Assembly: GCA_034008185.1 (NCBI GenBank)
Contig: CM067109.1
Location: 32,520,885-32,584,884, forward strand
Origin: Gorsachius magnificus
Lineage: Eukaryota; Chordata; Aves; Pelecaniformes; Ardeidae
Length of the DNA: 64,000 nucleotides
Direction of reading: 5' to 3'
Shown: positions 50,101 through 62,200 of the stretch, piece by piece
How the letters are laid out: the number at the start of each line of letters is the position of its first letter
How positions within the stretch are numbered: the stretch's first letter is position 1
Notes under the pieces: generated by a model
Databases searched by the model: none
Seen by the model: only the letters and a program-made list of their open reading frames with translations
What the model was told of the DNA's origin: nothing
Translations under genes and position numbers: made by a program

Positions 50101-52701
50101 GGTAAGGGTGACATACTCAATGGCAATAGTGTATGTTTTTACAGATCTATGGTATAACATCCTTAATTTCGAATATTTCAATTTTGCATTCATTATTCTT
50201 TCTCTTTTTTTGAAACAGAAATATTGTGACTTTCCTTTTTATCTTATGTTTCTATCCATAGCAGAAGACTGTTTACACTGTCACTGTTCATTAGAGGAAG
50301 GTAAATTGATTTCTCATGTCATCTGTTATCAAGAGCGTATTTACACAAGAAAAGAAGGGGAAAAAAATGACCCCAAATGCTTTATTCACTGTTGGCCCCA
50401 TTGTTGAAAAAATTAGGAAAAATGAAAATACAGAATTAAACAACAGATCTTTTGAATAAGAATGAGAATCTCTGTTTACCAGAACAAGAGGCTACTTTGT
50501 TGTATTCTCAAACAGCTTTTATCATCTTAAATACAGAGGGGTTACAGAATAATGTGCCGCATCTCTGAGTCAAGTGTCTCTGAAATTTGTCACTAGGCAA
50601 ACAATGGAAAAGTTCAGATGTTATTCTGAGTAAGGTGTCTTGGCTATGTTCTAAGGAATGTCAACTGTCAGCAAAAAGTCCTTCGTTAATAGCCATAGGA
50701 CAATGTAGTTGAATAATTCAAACATATTAGTTTATATTTGAAATAACAAGCTTTTAAATTTTATTAATCTTTTACTCATTCAGTTTTAATTATCTGTCCT
50801 CAAATGAAGGGAATCCCAGACAAAAGTGGCACGCTTTACTCCTTAGAAAGGCAAGACAAAAGAAGCAGAAATAAAATAGTGCCTTTTTTCATCCAACTTG
50901 TTTTTAATTAAAAAATAAAAAAGTAAAAATCAGGAGAGACAAAAAGAGGCAAGTACAAGTAACAATGTAGGCAGAGTCATTGGAAGGACTCACACTTTGT
51001 AGTTTACCGCATCGGGTTGGATGGGCATTTTATATATATATATATATATATACATATGTTGAAAGCAGTAAATGGTCCTTGGAAAGAAATTACATTGTGA
51101 GATGGAAAAGTCTGTGAAGCCTACTCCATAGGAGTAGCAGAATGATTCAGTTACCACAATTAGACAAATAAGCAGAGCCTAGTAGTAAAACATAATGCAC
51201 ATATTTCAATATCTTGGAGTAAATAGGCAGAATCCTCAAAAGAAAAGAAGCTGTTATTATTATTGAATTAGTCCATCAGTTGTGAGCAATGTGCATGACT
51301 CAACTCAAAATATTACAACTGAAGAGCTGTTCTAGAACTGCCCACATTATATAATCAAATTCAAGATGCACCAGTGAAAAATTTTCTCTAAAAAGACCCA
51401 TGGGTGTAATGTTGATCTGTGAAAAAGAGAGTTCCATAAAAAAAGGAGAAGATTGTTAAAAGAAAATAAAAGGTACAGTCAAAAGAGTTAATTACTTGTA
51501 AGTGCTGAAGACATCATATTAAAGGTTACAGACCATAGGGATTATATCTATCAAAAAAGATTCCACCTCAAAGGAATCAGGATTAGGTAATATAGCAAAA
51601 AATATTATTGGAAATAAAAATATATTTTCAAAAAGTGGCAGTAATTTCCAAAAAGTAAAAAGGGCATACTCTTTGGCAAGTTAAACATTCAATTATGATT
51701 AGACAAAATGATAATTAAAAAAGTTGAGGAACAGCTTTGTAAACCATGAAGATTAGTGATGAAATTTTTTGAACACAGTGGAAGCAAGAAGCCTGCCAAA
51801 GAATATGGAAACTGTATATGGCCAATGTAATTTATTACCAGAAAGTTAAGAGAATTCTTTGCTTCACTGATTAGTATGAAGGAGATTTAGTGGGATTCCC
51901 ATGCTGGAGTGTTTTATTATAGGGAGTGAGTTGGAAAGGATTTTGTACAAAGTGTTGGTAAAAGAGGCGTTAGAACAAAACATTTGAATGAAGAGCAGCA
52001 AACTGGTGTCTTATATTTATCTAAAACATGACTCAGAATCAGATATGATTCCATTAAAATCTATGAAATCAGTGTATAGTCTATCAGAGCTATCAGCACC
52101 AGAAAAAGTGACAAATATATTGTGTCAGAAAAAAACCCAACCACAAACAGTTCGTGCAAAATCTAGAAAAAAATGGATCATTAAGTCTGCATGTTGTACC
52201 AGAGAAATTTTCAAAAAATTATGATCATGAATATGATTAGTAAATAATGGGGGAGAATCAGTATAGCTTTTTCACAAGGAAGTCATACCTCTTTAGAAAA
52301 GCCAGTGAACATATATAAAAAGTGATCTAGCTGATGCAATGAACTTTCTAAAAAGTTTCTTAGATAGTCCCATGACAAAAGCACTAAAAAGGAGTTGAAA
52401 AAGAAGGACAATACTCTTCTAATTTAAATATCTAGCTAAATTTTAGGAAAATTGGTATATGTTGGTACATAGTGAGGATTGAAACTAGATGGAAAATATG
52501 ACTGGGTTCTGCAAGAAAATATGCTTGGAAGATTGTGGATAGCATACCCGGATAAAACCTTGAAAATACTTATGTGGTGAATGACGAAGTTTATCAATGC
52601 TACAAAATCACAAATGAAATTTTATTAATGCTACAAAAATATTAATGATAATAACCGTAAAGCTAACTGTGGATGAATTCATATGACAGTGGGTGAGTAG
52701 G
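47193..52701. other. Unique DNA, no gene seen
   Basis: About 5.5 kb of AT-rich DNA. No ORF has a recognisable domain. An (AT)11 run lies at 51031-51052. Bases 52697-52701 (GTAGG) are the left target-site copy of the LTR that follows. Confidence 0.5.
51031..51052. repeat. (TA)11 microsatellite
   Basis: Twenty-two bases of uninterrupted TA. Confidence 0.95.
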
Positions 52702-53254
52702 TGTCCTAGTTTCAGCTGGGACACAGTTAATTTTCTTCCTAGTAGCTGGTATAGTGCTGTGTTTTGTATTTAGTACTAGAAGAATGTTGATAATACACTG
52801 ATGGTTTAGTAGTTGCTGGGTAGTGCTTAGACTGGCCAAGGACTTCCCAGGTCTCAGCTCTGACAGGTGCACAAGAAGCTGGGAGGGGGCACAGCCAGGA
52901 CAGCTGACCCAAACTAGCCAAAGGGATATGCCAAAGGGATATTCCAGACCAAAGGAAGGAAGGGGGGGATGTTCGGGGTGATGGGGTTTGCCTTCCCAAG
53001 TAACTGTTACACATGATGGAGCCCTGCTTTCCTGGGGATAGCTGAAGACCCACATGCTGGTGGGAAGTGGTGAACGAATTCCTTGTTTTGCTTTGCATGC
53101 ACATGTGGCTTTTGCCTTCCCCATTAAAAGGTCTTTATCTCAACCCATGAACTTTCTCACTTTTACCTTTCCGATTCTCTCCCCCATCCCACTGTGGGGG
53201 GAGTGACCGAGTGGCTGTGTGGTGCTTAGTTGCCAGCCGGGGTTAAACCTGACA
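52702..53254 (+). mobile_element. Solo LTR, family A subtype 2
   Basis: A 553-bp LTR opening TGTCCTAGTTTCAGCTGGG and closing GGTTAAACCTGACA. It is flanked by a perfect 5-bp duplication GTAGG (52697-52701, 53255-53259). The outer thirds match the subtype 1 LTRs at 1333 and 8743; the middle (CCCTGCTTTCCTGG, GCACATGTGGCTTTTGCC) instead matches the old copy at 38335 and lacks both the CpG-rich GTCG block and the ATT run. ATTAAA is at 53123-53128. No internal sequence is attached. The 153- and 121-codon minus-strand ORFs across it are chance frames. Confidence 0.93.
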
Positions 53255-56200
53255 GTAGGTGATAAAAGAGCAACTTTTAATTAATATCTTAAAATGTAAA
53301 ACAATGTAAATAGTGGAATGGGGAAGTATCTGTAATGATACATAGGAAATGTGGTTCCTCATCATTCAGTGAAAATCGTTATTACTCAGGAAGCAGATCC
53401 TGGAGTCATTTTAGGTAAAATGTGAGTGTAATGCTCAGTTGGAGTGAAACGTTAGGTAATTGTCTTTCTGATATTTGTGCTCCCAGCTTGATTAAGACAT
53501 GGAGTACTGATCCCATTAACTCAGAAAGGAGGAGAGAGTGAGGATAGCAAGGATAATCAGAGGTATGGAATGGTTTCCATGGGAGAAGAAACAAAGCTTA
53601 TAGAAAAGATGTCTGAAGGATATATAACAGAAGTATATAAAATCCAGACAGGCATGTGAACAGAAATAACTGAATGATGTTTATTTAGTATTCCACATAA
53701 GGCAGAAATAAGAAGCTCTTTGCAGCAGTAATGTAACGTAAGTAAATGTAACTGTGCAGGTCTAAGTGTGGTACTTCTCAAAGATCTTAATGTAGGTAGG
53801 TACAGAGTTATGCCAAATGTTGCTCTGCTCTTGAAGTCAATGTCTCCTGTGATGGCACTTGAAATCTTGAGGACCAAGGGAATACCAACTAAAAGGGCTG
53901 AATATCACAACAGGGATGCGTCAGTGCCTGGCCTCTCAAGGCTGGTTCCCTGGTGGAATCCATTCTGTGTCCTATATGAGGAGGGAATGAAATTCCTCAG
54001 AGCACTTGTTTAGAAACAAACCCAAACAAATCCCCACATGCCAACAAAAGGCACTAAAGCTAGGTCACAGAGGAAGTAATTTCTGTCAATGAGATGCCTG
54101 ACTGAGGGCAAAAGGCATGTATCTGTGTAGTAATGAGCTAGATCAATGAGCTGTCTGCTGAGGGTAGACCATGAGCTCCTCCAAAGAGCTCTGCTGTATC
54201 TCTGTTTTTGTTACTGACTGATGTAGGAAGGCTGGTGTGTACTCCAGAAGCATGCAAACTAGCTCAGTGTGTGTGCAGAAAGCTGTCCAAACAGGTTTTC
54301 TCTACTCAGACATGCAGTAGTGGCTATGGTGAATGGGCCTAGTGGTGTTTTGCATATCACTTTGGGTATGAAGATACCTAATTGAAAACTACAGGCCATG
54401 AATTTTGTTCCCTATTTCCAGATTTGTTTCTTGCTTGTCTTTTTTTTCTAATCCATCTGTGATTCCTCATCATACAATAGCATTCCCTCTTCTACTGTCT
54501 TTCAGGCTCTATGAATTTTGCTTTGATTTCTATGCAGCAGTACAAAAAAATCCTGTAGGGAAGTTTTCCATGTGTTGTGGATCTGACATGGAGGGCAGGA
54601 GGCTAGTTGCATACCCTTGTGCTCAAGGTTGCATTGACTATCCAACTCCTGTTTCCCAAGAAAATGCTCTAACCTCCAGGCTAATAACTTCTTTTCTTCA
54701 CCTGGTGCTTCAAGACATCTGCTCCATGTAGTACATGTTAAGTGCGATATGAAACTGCTTGACAGAGTAGGCCTCTTGGTTAGGAGGTGGCGCTTTTCTG
54801 CCTGGCCCTTGTAGTTGGCTGGGCTTCCTCATGGCAGCCCATGGGGCCTTGTTCCAGGGTCACAATATAGCTCTGCAAAGTTGCAAATGCCTTGGGAAGT
54901 AGGAGGGTAAGCAGCGAAGTGCCTCACTCACAGTTTTGAAGGCTCTATAATTGGATGGGTATGAGCCCTAAATCCCAAGTCCTTACCCTTACTGAGCAGT
55001 TGCTTCAGCTTTAGTTTCCTAGTAATTTCTTGGAATCCAGGCCATTGTCTTTCCTTTTTTTTTTTTTTTTTCCTTTTGCTTTTCCCTTCCAGATTAGGGG
55101 ATGTAAGGAATAAGGGTAGGTAGCTTTGTTTCACAAACTTTTACCATGATATGCTGAAGAGTTGAAATACTAGTTGAACACTATTTTCCCTTTTTTGTAC
55201 CTCTAATAAAACTGTTCTGGCATAGCATAAGTTGGCTGGCAGCCTCCCATCGACATCAGAGCTCTTTGAACTGGGATTTTAGCAATATGTCAGGGAATGA
55301 CTGAGGAGGCTTTGGCATGATAAAAGAAGACTACCACGTACTTATGCCTATACCTATCCACTTGGTCAGTGTTGCTCATCCCTCAGTATCTGAGAGTCAA
55401 GTCATTTGGAAACCAAAAGAGATAAGTAAAACATATAAATAAATATTAAAGAAGAAAATAAAATAAAGTATGCCTAACAAAATGGCCAAAAAGTTTAGCT
55501 TTGCCGTGGGCAGAGGGTTAGAGCTAAGGACCTCAAAAGCCTAAAAAATTCTACAACTTCAGTATCCATATGGCAGTAATATTAATACATATATATGCAT
55601 AAAATACAATTTTTTTAAGCGTTATATAGGCAGTTTCTCTGGCAAAGATTTTGTTCATTGTAATGAGGCAGGTAGAAGACCGTGACATAACAAGCAGTTC
55701 TGGGCAGCAAGTAAAGATTATCAAAGAAATGCAGGGGACTTCATACCAATTTAAAGAAGATGTGGTTAAAAAATTCACACTACAATTAAGGAGCTAAACT
55801 GACAGCAAAATGAAATTTAGGTGAATGTTGTACAATTGAAATTTAGGCTAGGCCATTAGGGATAAAACAAATGCAACATCATCAGTAACTAAGAGCCTGG
55901 TTTTACTGCCGTTTCTGTTAAAAAATTGTCAGTATTGAATAAAAGGGAACCAGTTCCTTCTGAAATATTCTGAAATGTGTTGAAGCTTTTTGCTTAATAT
56001 CACAGCTATGGCAAATTCTTTTACATGTCCTGACAGGAGTTATGATTATCATATCATTCAGTCTATACTTACAAGGCCCATTTTATGGGATGTCGGGCTA
56101 TGGTTACACAGGTCATTTGGTGGACAAGCCCAACATATTTTGACAGAGGAGAGGAGGTTTGTACCTTTTACTGATAGAAGAAGGAACAACCTATTAAACT

Positions 56201-59200
56201 TTTTTAAGGGTTTGCCAAGTCAAGCATTAGCAAATGGCAATATGCAAATCAGGGTTGCACTGAGGCTTCTGCAATGAGGAAAAGATCAGGCACATTTTCT
56301 GGGGAAACGGACGGAGCAAGTGAGAAAGCCAGTGAAGGAACCAGAGAGCAAGGTTTGCAGTTCCTGCTGCCTTTCAAAAGTGAGTGTACAAATTCCTTGG
56401 CCCCAAAGAAAAGGGCCAGCCCTCCCTCAGTAATAGTTCCTGCTCTGATGCCGTGAGAAACACGCAACTGACTCGTGCAAGTAAGAAGCTGTCATTGCCT
56501 GTTTCAGTATCCTGTAACTCTCTAGCATCAGAAAAATGGGGCATTTTCTTTGTGTATAATTGACCATGTCAAATATCTTTCAAAATATTTCTGTGAAGGC
56601 AACACTCATTGATGTCAATACATGAAACAGACAAAAAAATCTTACAGCTTCAGCAGTCTTTGTCTCAACCAAGGGGAACCTGTGAAATTAATTATCTGAT
56701 AAGAAATATATAATATTCCATACAACTGTTCAGCAAAATATAGATGATAAAACCCAAGCAGTTTCTTTGAAACAAAATATATTTTATTCACCAAAAAATT
56801 ATAAAATAGAAGTAGTTGTGCAGAAAAATTGTCATAAAGTGTAATAACCTTCCTCGTTAGTAGTATTTGACCAAATGCAAAAACCAATTGTGCTTGAACT
56901 AGAGGAGATATCAGTATGTACCTCATTCCAGATCACAGATTTTCAATTTTTTAATGGACTGACTATCTTCAGACATTGTGGCTGTGTGTACACTGTTTAA
57001 GACTGCCCAGGAATACTTTGCTCTGGAACATGCAGCATAAATATATACTGTTGTATAGGCTAAAGAAAAATTTGGGCTGTTGAAATCAAGACCTAAACAT
57101 GGAGGTAGAGATAATATATCATTTAAAATGTGTGGATTTTTTTTTTTAAATAATATACATAACATTGTATGCTTTAGGTTTGTTTATTGGAGAAGTAAAG
57201 AACGTTTAGCTGCTGCACCAAAATGCGCATTGTAAGGAAAAGAATTAAGTCCCAGATGAAGAGGGAGTCACCCAGTGGAAAAATTCCTATATATCCTATG
57301 TAGGTGTAATTTCAGTAAAGATTTTCTGTCTTGCTTTAGTATGGAAAATATGGACATTTAGAGATGAGTAGGCTAGAAGATTCTCCATGGCTACAGCTTA
57401 AAGATTTTGGCTTCACTTACATTTTTGAACCATGTCTCAGCAGATAAACATTTACAATTTAAAGAAGAAATCACTAATTCTAAATCACATAGAATCACTC
57501 TGACTTAAGCAGACATTTATTATATTGTAGGCACTCATATTTTTAAGCCTCTCATTCATTATCTGTTGTAAGAAAATACTGAAATACTTCTATAAGGAAA
57601 TATTTTCTATTCAACCATGCATAATTTTGTTGAGCACATGTATCTATCTCCTGAATTTATGGTTGAATTTTTAAGTTTTGATACACGTATGGTCTGGCGA
57701 AGAAGGTCTTTCACATAACTCAATATTGTGATACTGTGAATGAGGTTGATGAGAGTAGAATGTGTCTAACAAGTTAAGAATCGAATCAGATGTAGATCAG
57801 AGGGGATAAAAATAATAAATTCTATTATATCACAAAACATTTGTGGGGCTGTTGGTAGTTCATTTATTAGCATTACTCCCCATTTACAGTAGTGTGAAAT
57901 AAGAATCAGACCTTGTGTGACTTCATTTGAATGGCATTTTTTTATCAGAAAAATCTATGTTGTGGTCTCAAAGACCAAACACAATCAAACTTACTTTTGT
58001 GTACCATGTCATACAAGTCTGATGTATTTGTTTTGTGTGATTCCTTGTAAAAAGGAAAAAAAATGTAGAAACGATAGGATGAATTAGCTAAAGTCAGCAT
58101 CACTTTGCAAGTTGTATAGTTTTAGTTTTCACTAGAAAACTAGATGAGAAATAGAGATTTTAAAAAAAACTTTAACTAAAATGCATAAGATGGTTTTAAA
58201 ATGCAATTAACAAGTAGGTATTAACTTTATGAACTCCAAGTAACTTCAGAAAAAATATATTCAAAAAAGGTCAAAAGGCCTTAGAAATATCTTTAGTTAA
58301 ATACGAAAGCCTACAGCAAGTCTAAAGACTGTATTGGGGTGTAATTATTGTTATAATTAAGGAGGCACATATTTACTTAACTGTTACTCAGAATTCTTTC
58401 TTTTGATAGCTCTCATGACAGAGGTCATATGCATTGTTGGTTAAAACTGCAGTCGAGGAACAATCTGGATTTTGATTTTAAGGAACTTTACTGCAGTATT
58501 CTAGTCAGAAGGTTGTAAATTTAGTTATTTGGTGTATATGGTTACTAAATAGCAGTAGCATGAACTTGAAAAGTAATTGATGTATTTATCTGACCTATTA
58601 AGAATTTATACTGTGGGATACTGTTCACATGTAGGGTCAGTTAAAGGATATGTCCATCTGACTTAACTGAGAAATTCACAGAACAGTGCCTGCCATTCTC
58701 AGGGCACACACCCTTTGCTTGGTTCATGTGATATATTAATTAACTACTGCATTTTACAGATAGTGGGAGGAAAACATTCCACATTATTCTGTGAGCCCAT
58801 TAAATAGGCCTTCTTAAGAGATATTGATTTTTGAAGCTAATTTGTTAATTCTACACCTCTCTTTTTTTTTTTTTCCTTATTTTTTTGGCATTATTTAAAT
58901 AGATTCTCTGTGTATATTTTCACTCTTCCAAGCTTATTACCTTGGATATTTCTTTTAATTTTTTGTTGGTTCTAGTAGCCTCTTTAACCTGACAGCCTTT
59001 GTTCCTTTACTCACCTTGTCCACATAGCAGCATAGCAGAATGGAAAAAGAACATCTCCTTGCCTGAATGAGCTAAGTGCTGCATGAGTTGCATGAGCTGA
59101 ATAAGCTGTCTGGGTATCTGAAAGGAAGAACAACAAGGGGAGAGCTTCATTCTCTGTAAACTTCTTTGGGTAAAAATTATACCAACCAGGTAATGAGAAT

Positions 59201-62200
59201 TTTTTTACTCATTTAAATAACGAAAAATTTTCACTTCCATTTGTCTGTTGATAGCTAGGACTATAACTGGTTAATGTTACTGCAGGGTGAGGGTTTTAGC
59301 TTTTCCCCAGATCTCAGGGTAATTTTTCAAAGTTTTTAGGGTAGCTTTTAATGCAGGATACCCTAGCTGGGTTCAGTGGTGCAGTCCCTGCCCTGCACAA
59401 AGTGCCCTGGGGCTCTGGACAAGCAGGGTAGCTCTGCATTTCATCTAGGCCATAGTTTGCTGGCTTTGTCCAATTGGATACCTTAGTGACGTGTTTAGTA
59501 TTTATACGAGTGCTAATGCATAACCATTTTATATGAATATACAGAGATCAAAGGTAAATTCCTGACAAACTAAAGTTGCCAACATAATCCGCAAGATTGC
59601 TGTAGAGGAAGAAGTTGTTCATTCATCATCTTTAGTAAAGGAAATGTTCATATTTTCCAGGTCAATAAATACTATTAGATCAAGTTTCAAAATGTCTGAA
59701 ACAGGTGTGAATGCAAAGTAATTTTCAAACATCCTTTCTCCATCCCAACTTTTATTGTAGAGGGATGTAAAAGTGGACCATAAAAAGCCTCAAGGAAAAA
59801 AACCATTCCTTTCTTCAAATGCCATAGAGTAAATACAGCTCTTTTTAAAAACTCCTCAAACACAGAAGTCTGCACAGTGTGAAAGGAATTAAATGAAACA
59901 CAGATCCACAAAAACTGTGTTGCTGCTGTGAAACCCTAAAAGATCTCTTGGATACTGTGTGTTTTGTGATGTCATTCTCTTCCATTAGTTCTGTGTCAAG
60001 TAAAATAATTTAATCTGTAAATATAAATAGCCTTACAGTCAACTTGCAAGTTCATTTTTCATCCCAAGTCTAATGCATGAACCAACAGTATATGTGAATA
60101 TGTGCAAGGTCTGCCAATCCAGCCTGGAGGTTCTAACTGTAGCTGTAATGTGGATACAGAATATATAATCAGAGGAAAGCATAATTCAGTAGATTGCATA
60201 TCTAAATGTGATATCATTTCATATTTGTAACTGAGGCACTACCTAGCTAAAAACTTTTAGTTTTTTGACAATAGTCCAGGGTTTGTTTTTCTATCTGCAC
60301 AGAAACCCTTAGAGATAATTTCTGTTTGTCAACCCTAGTAATTCCTTGTTTGTTTAAAAAATCTCCCCTAAACCTTCAAACCCAGCCACAAATCAACATC
60401 TCAAATCCTACATAGTGATCTGAAGAATACCCTGAAACCTTTGCTCAGTTGTGGGCAGGAATGAACAAAGAGCATAAATTTAGATAGATTTCAGTTGACC
60501 ATGAAACCACAAGCTTAGATAATGAGTTTACCATTTATTAATCTCCTGATAGAGAATTGTATGGCAGGCTATATCCTTTAGTTTTCAAACAATACATCCT
60601 TGTCCTTATTTTTGGAGGTGGAAGAGCAAGGATAGAAATAATCCATTTTCAAAACTATTACATCATGTCTGTACAAATCAGCATGTATGCTAGGAACATA
60701 TGACTTAACCAACGCAGATTATTAGGAAGTCAAAGCAGACATCTAATAATCATAGTCTAACCCCCAATATTGTTAATAATCTTGCTGCAGGCATTATTAG
60801 TTTATTTACTTATACCATAACCCTAATCATTGTGATAAAATGGGATACTTTATTCTCAAACTGTACTTGGCTTTAAGGTCCTTCTTCACAGCTGTAGAAG
60901 GGCAAGGATACTTTCTTGTATCAGCTTGTTTAATAATGACAATATCTTTCACAACATAATCTTTTGCTTATTGATTTTGATTGTTCCTGTTACACTGCTT
61001 ACTACCACAAAGTTCTTCCTGTACTTTGCTTTCCTTCTGAAGGCCTGCATGTATTCCAGGTACTTCTGAAGGTAGCTGTGGCTCCTGTAGCATTTCTAGT
61101 CTGCTGCAACAGCCATGAAACTTAGATGACAAACTGAATTTCTGCTTGAATATCGATTTTAGATCCTTCCCATATCAAGTCAGAAGTAATACAGGAAACT
61201 TCTGGTTCAGAATGAAAATCTCAGGAGGGAAAATTATTCAAAACCAACCAGTATGTCACATTGTTTTTTTTAGGAAATCCAGATGAGAAAGCACTTTTTT
61301 TCCCTCTTTTTTTTTTTAATTTTTTTAATCTTTTTTTTGTTTGTTTTTTTTCCCAGAATTGACAGGTGCTAATAGTTTGTCCAGTACTATGTACATGGCT
61401 CAGAAACTATCAAAGGCTGAGGAATATAATCACCTCAGAATTGTGAGAAACGCAACAACTTTCAATTGTCTTCTACTCCCTCATAATTACCTGTGCAAAG
61501 TTATAATCTGTGAAGATCTCTTTGGATCCTAGACAGAAGACCTAAAAATTTTTACACTGGTAGGAGTCACCCATACAGGTTTTGTGACTAGGAGAGAGTA
61601 AGTCTTGCAATTTTGGTAGAAAGCAGACTATATTATTGATAGATGCTGGTCCCAGAATTCTTATGTTTTGTTCTTTATTTGAAAACATAATGTCTTACAT
61701 TTTATAGTGCCTGAACTGGACCTACGTCATGTGAGTGCTAGAAACAGAGTTATTTTGAGCTCTCTGCCTGTCTGTTCCTTTTTGAAAAGACAGGATTTAG
61801 TTAGGGTCAGTTTCCAGGCTGCAGTTCATCAGTCAATAATTGCTCCCATTATTACAGCAGCCAGCTTTATATTGGAATTTGATTAATAACAATATGCCCC
61901 TCAGTTACATTTTTCCATTAAGTGGCACTAATTACACTGCAACTGCTGTTCAAAACCAAGCAAAGTGTATCTACAATGTCATTTAATGCAGCTAGATATG
62001 CTTAAAATGTAACTTCAAAGCTGCCTGTACAACTAATAGGGCCTTGAATTAGTGCCAATTTAAAGTAACTCCTGTGTCTCTTTCCATTGTATTTGAGAAG
62101 CCTCTGTCTTGGTATATTTTAGAAAATCAATGAAGTGATTCTGAAGGTGGGGAGGAAAAGTAATAACTGTTAGACATTCCATATTGTCAAAATCTCCTAC

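Noticed and set aside
52663..53124. 153- and 121-codon minus-strand ORFs
   Set aside because: They run antisense through the family A LTR at 52702-53254 and one crosses its boundary, so they cannot be an element gene.
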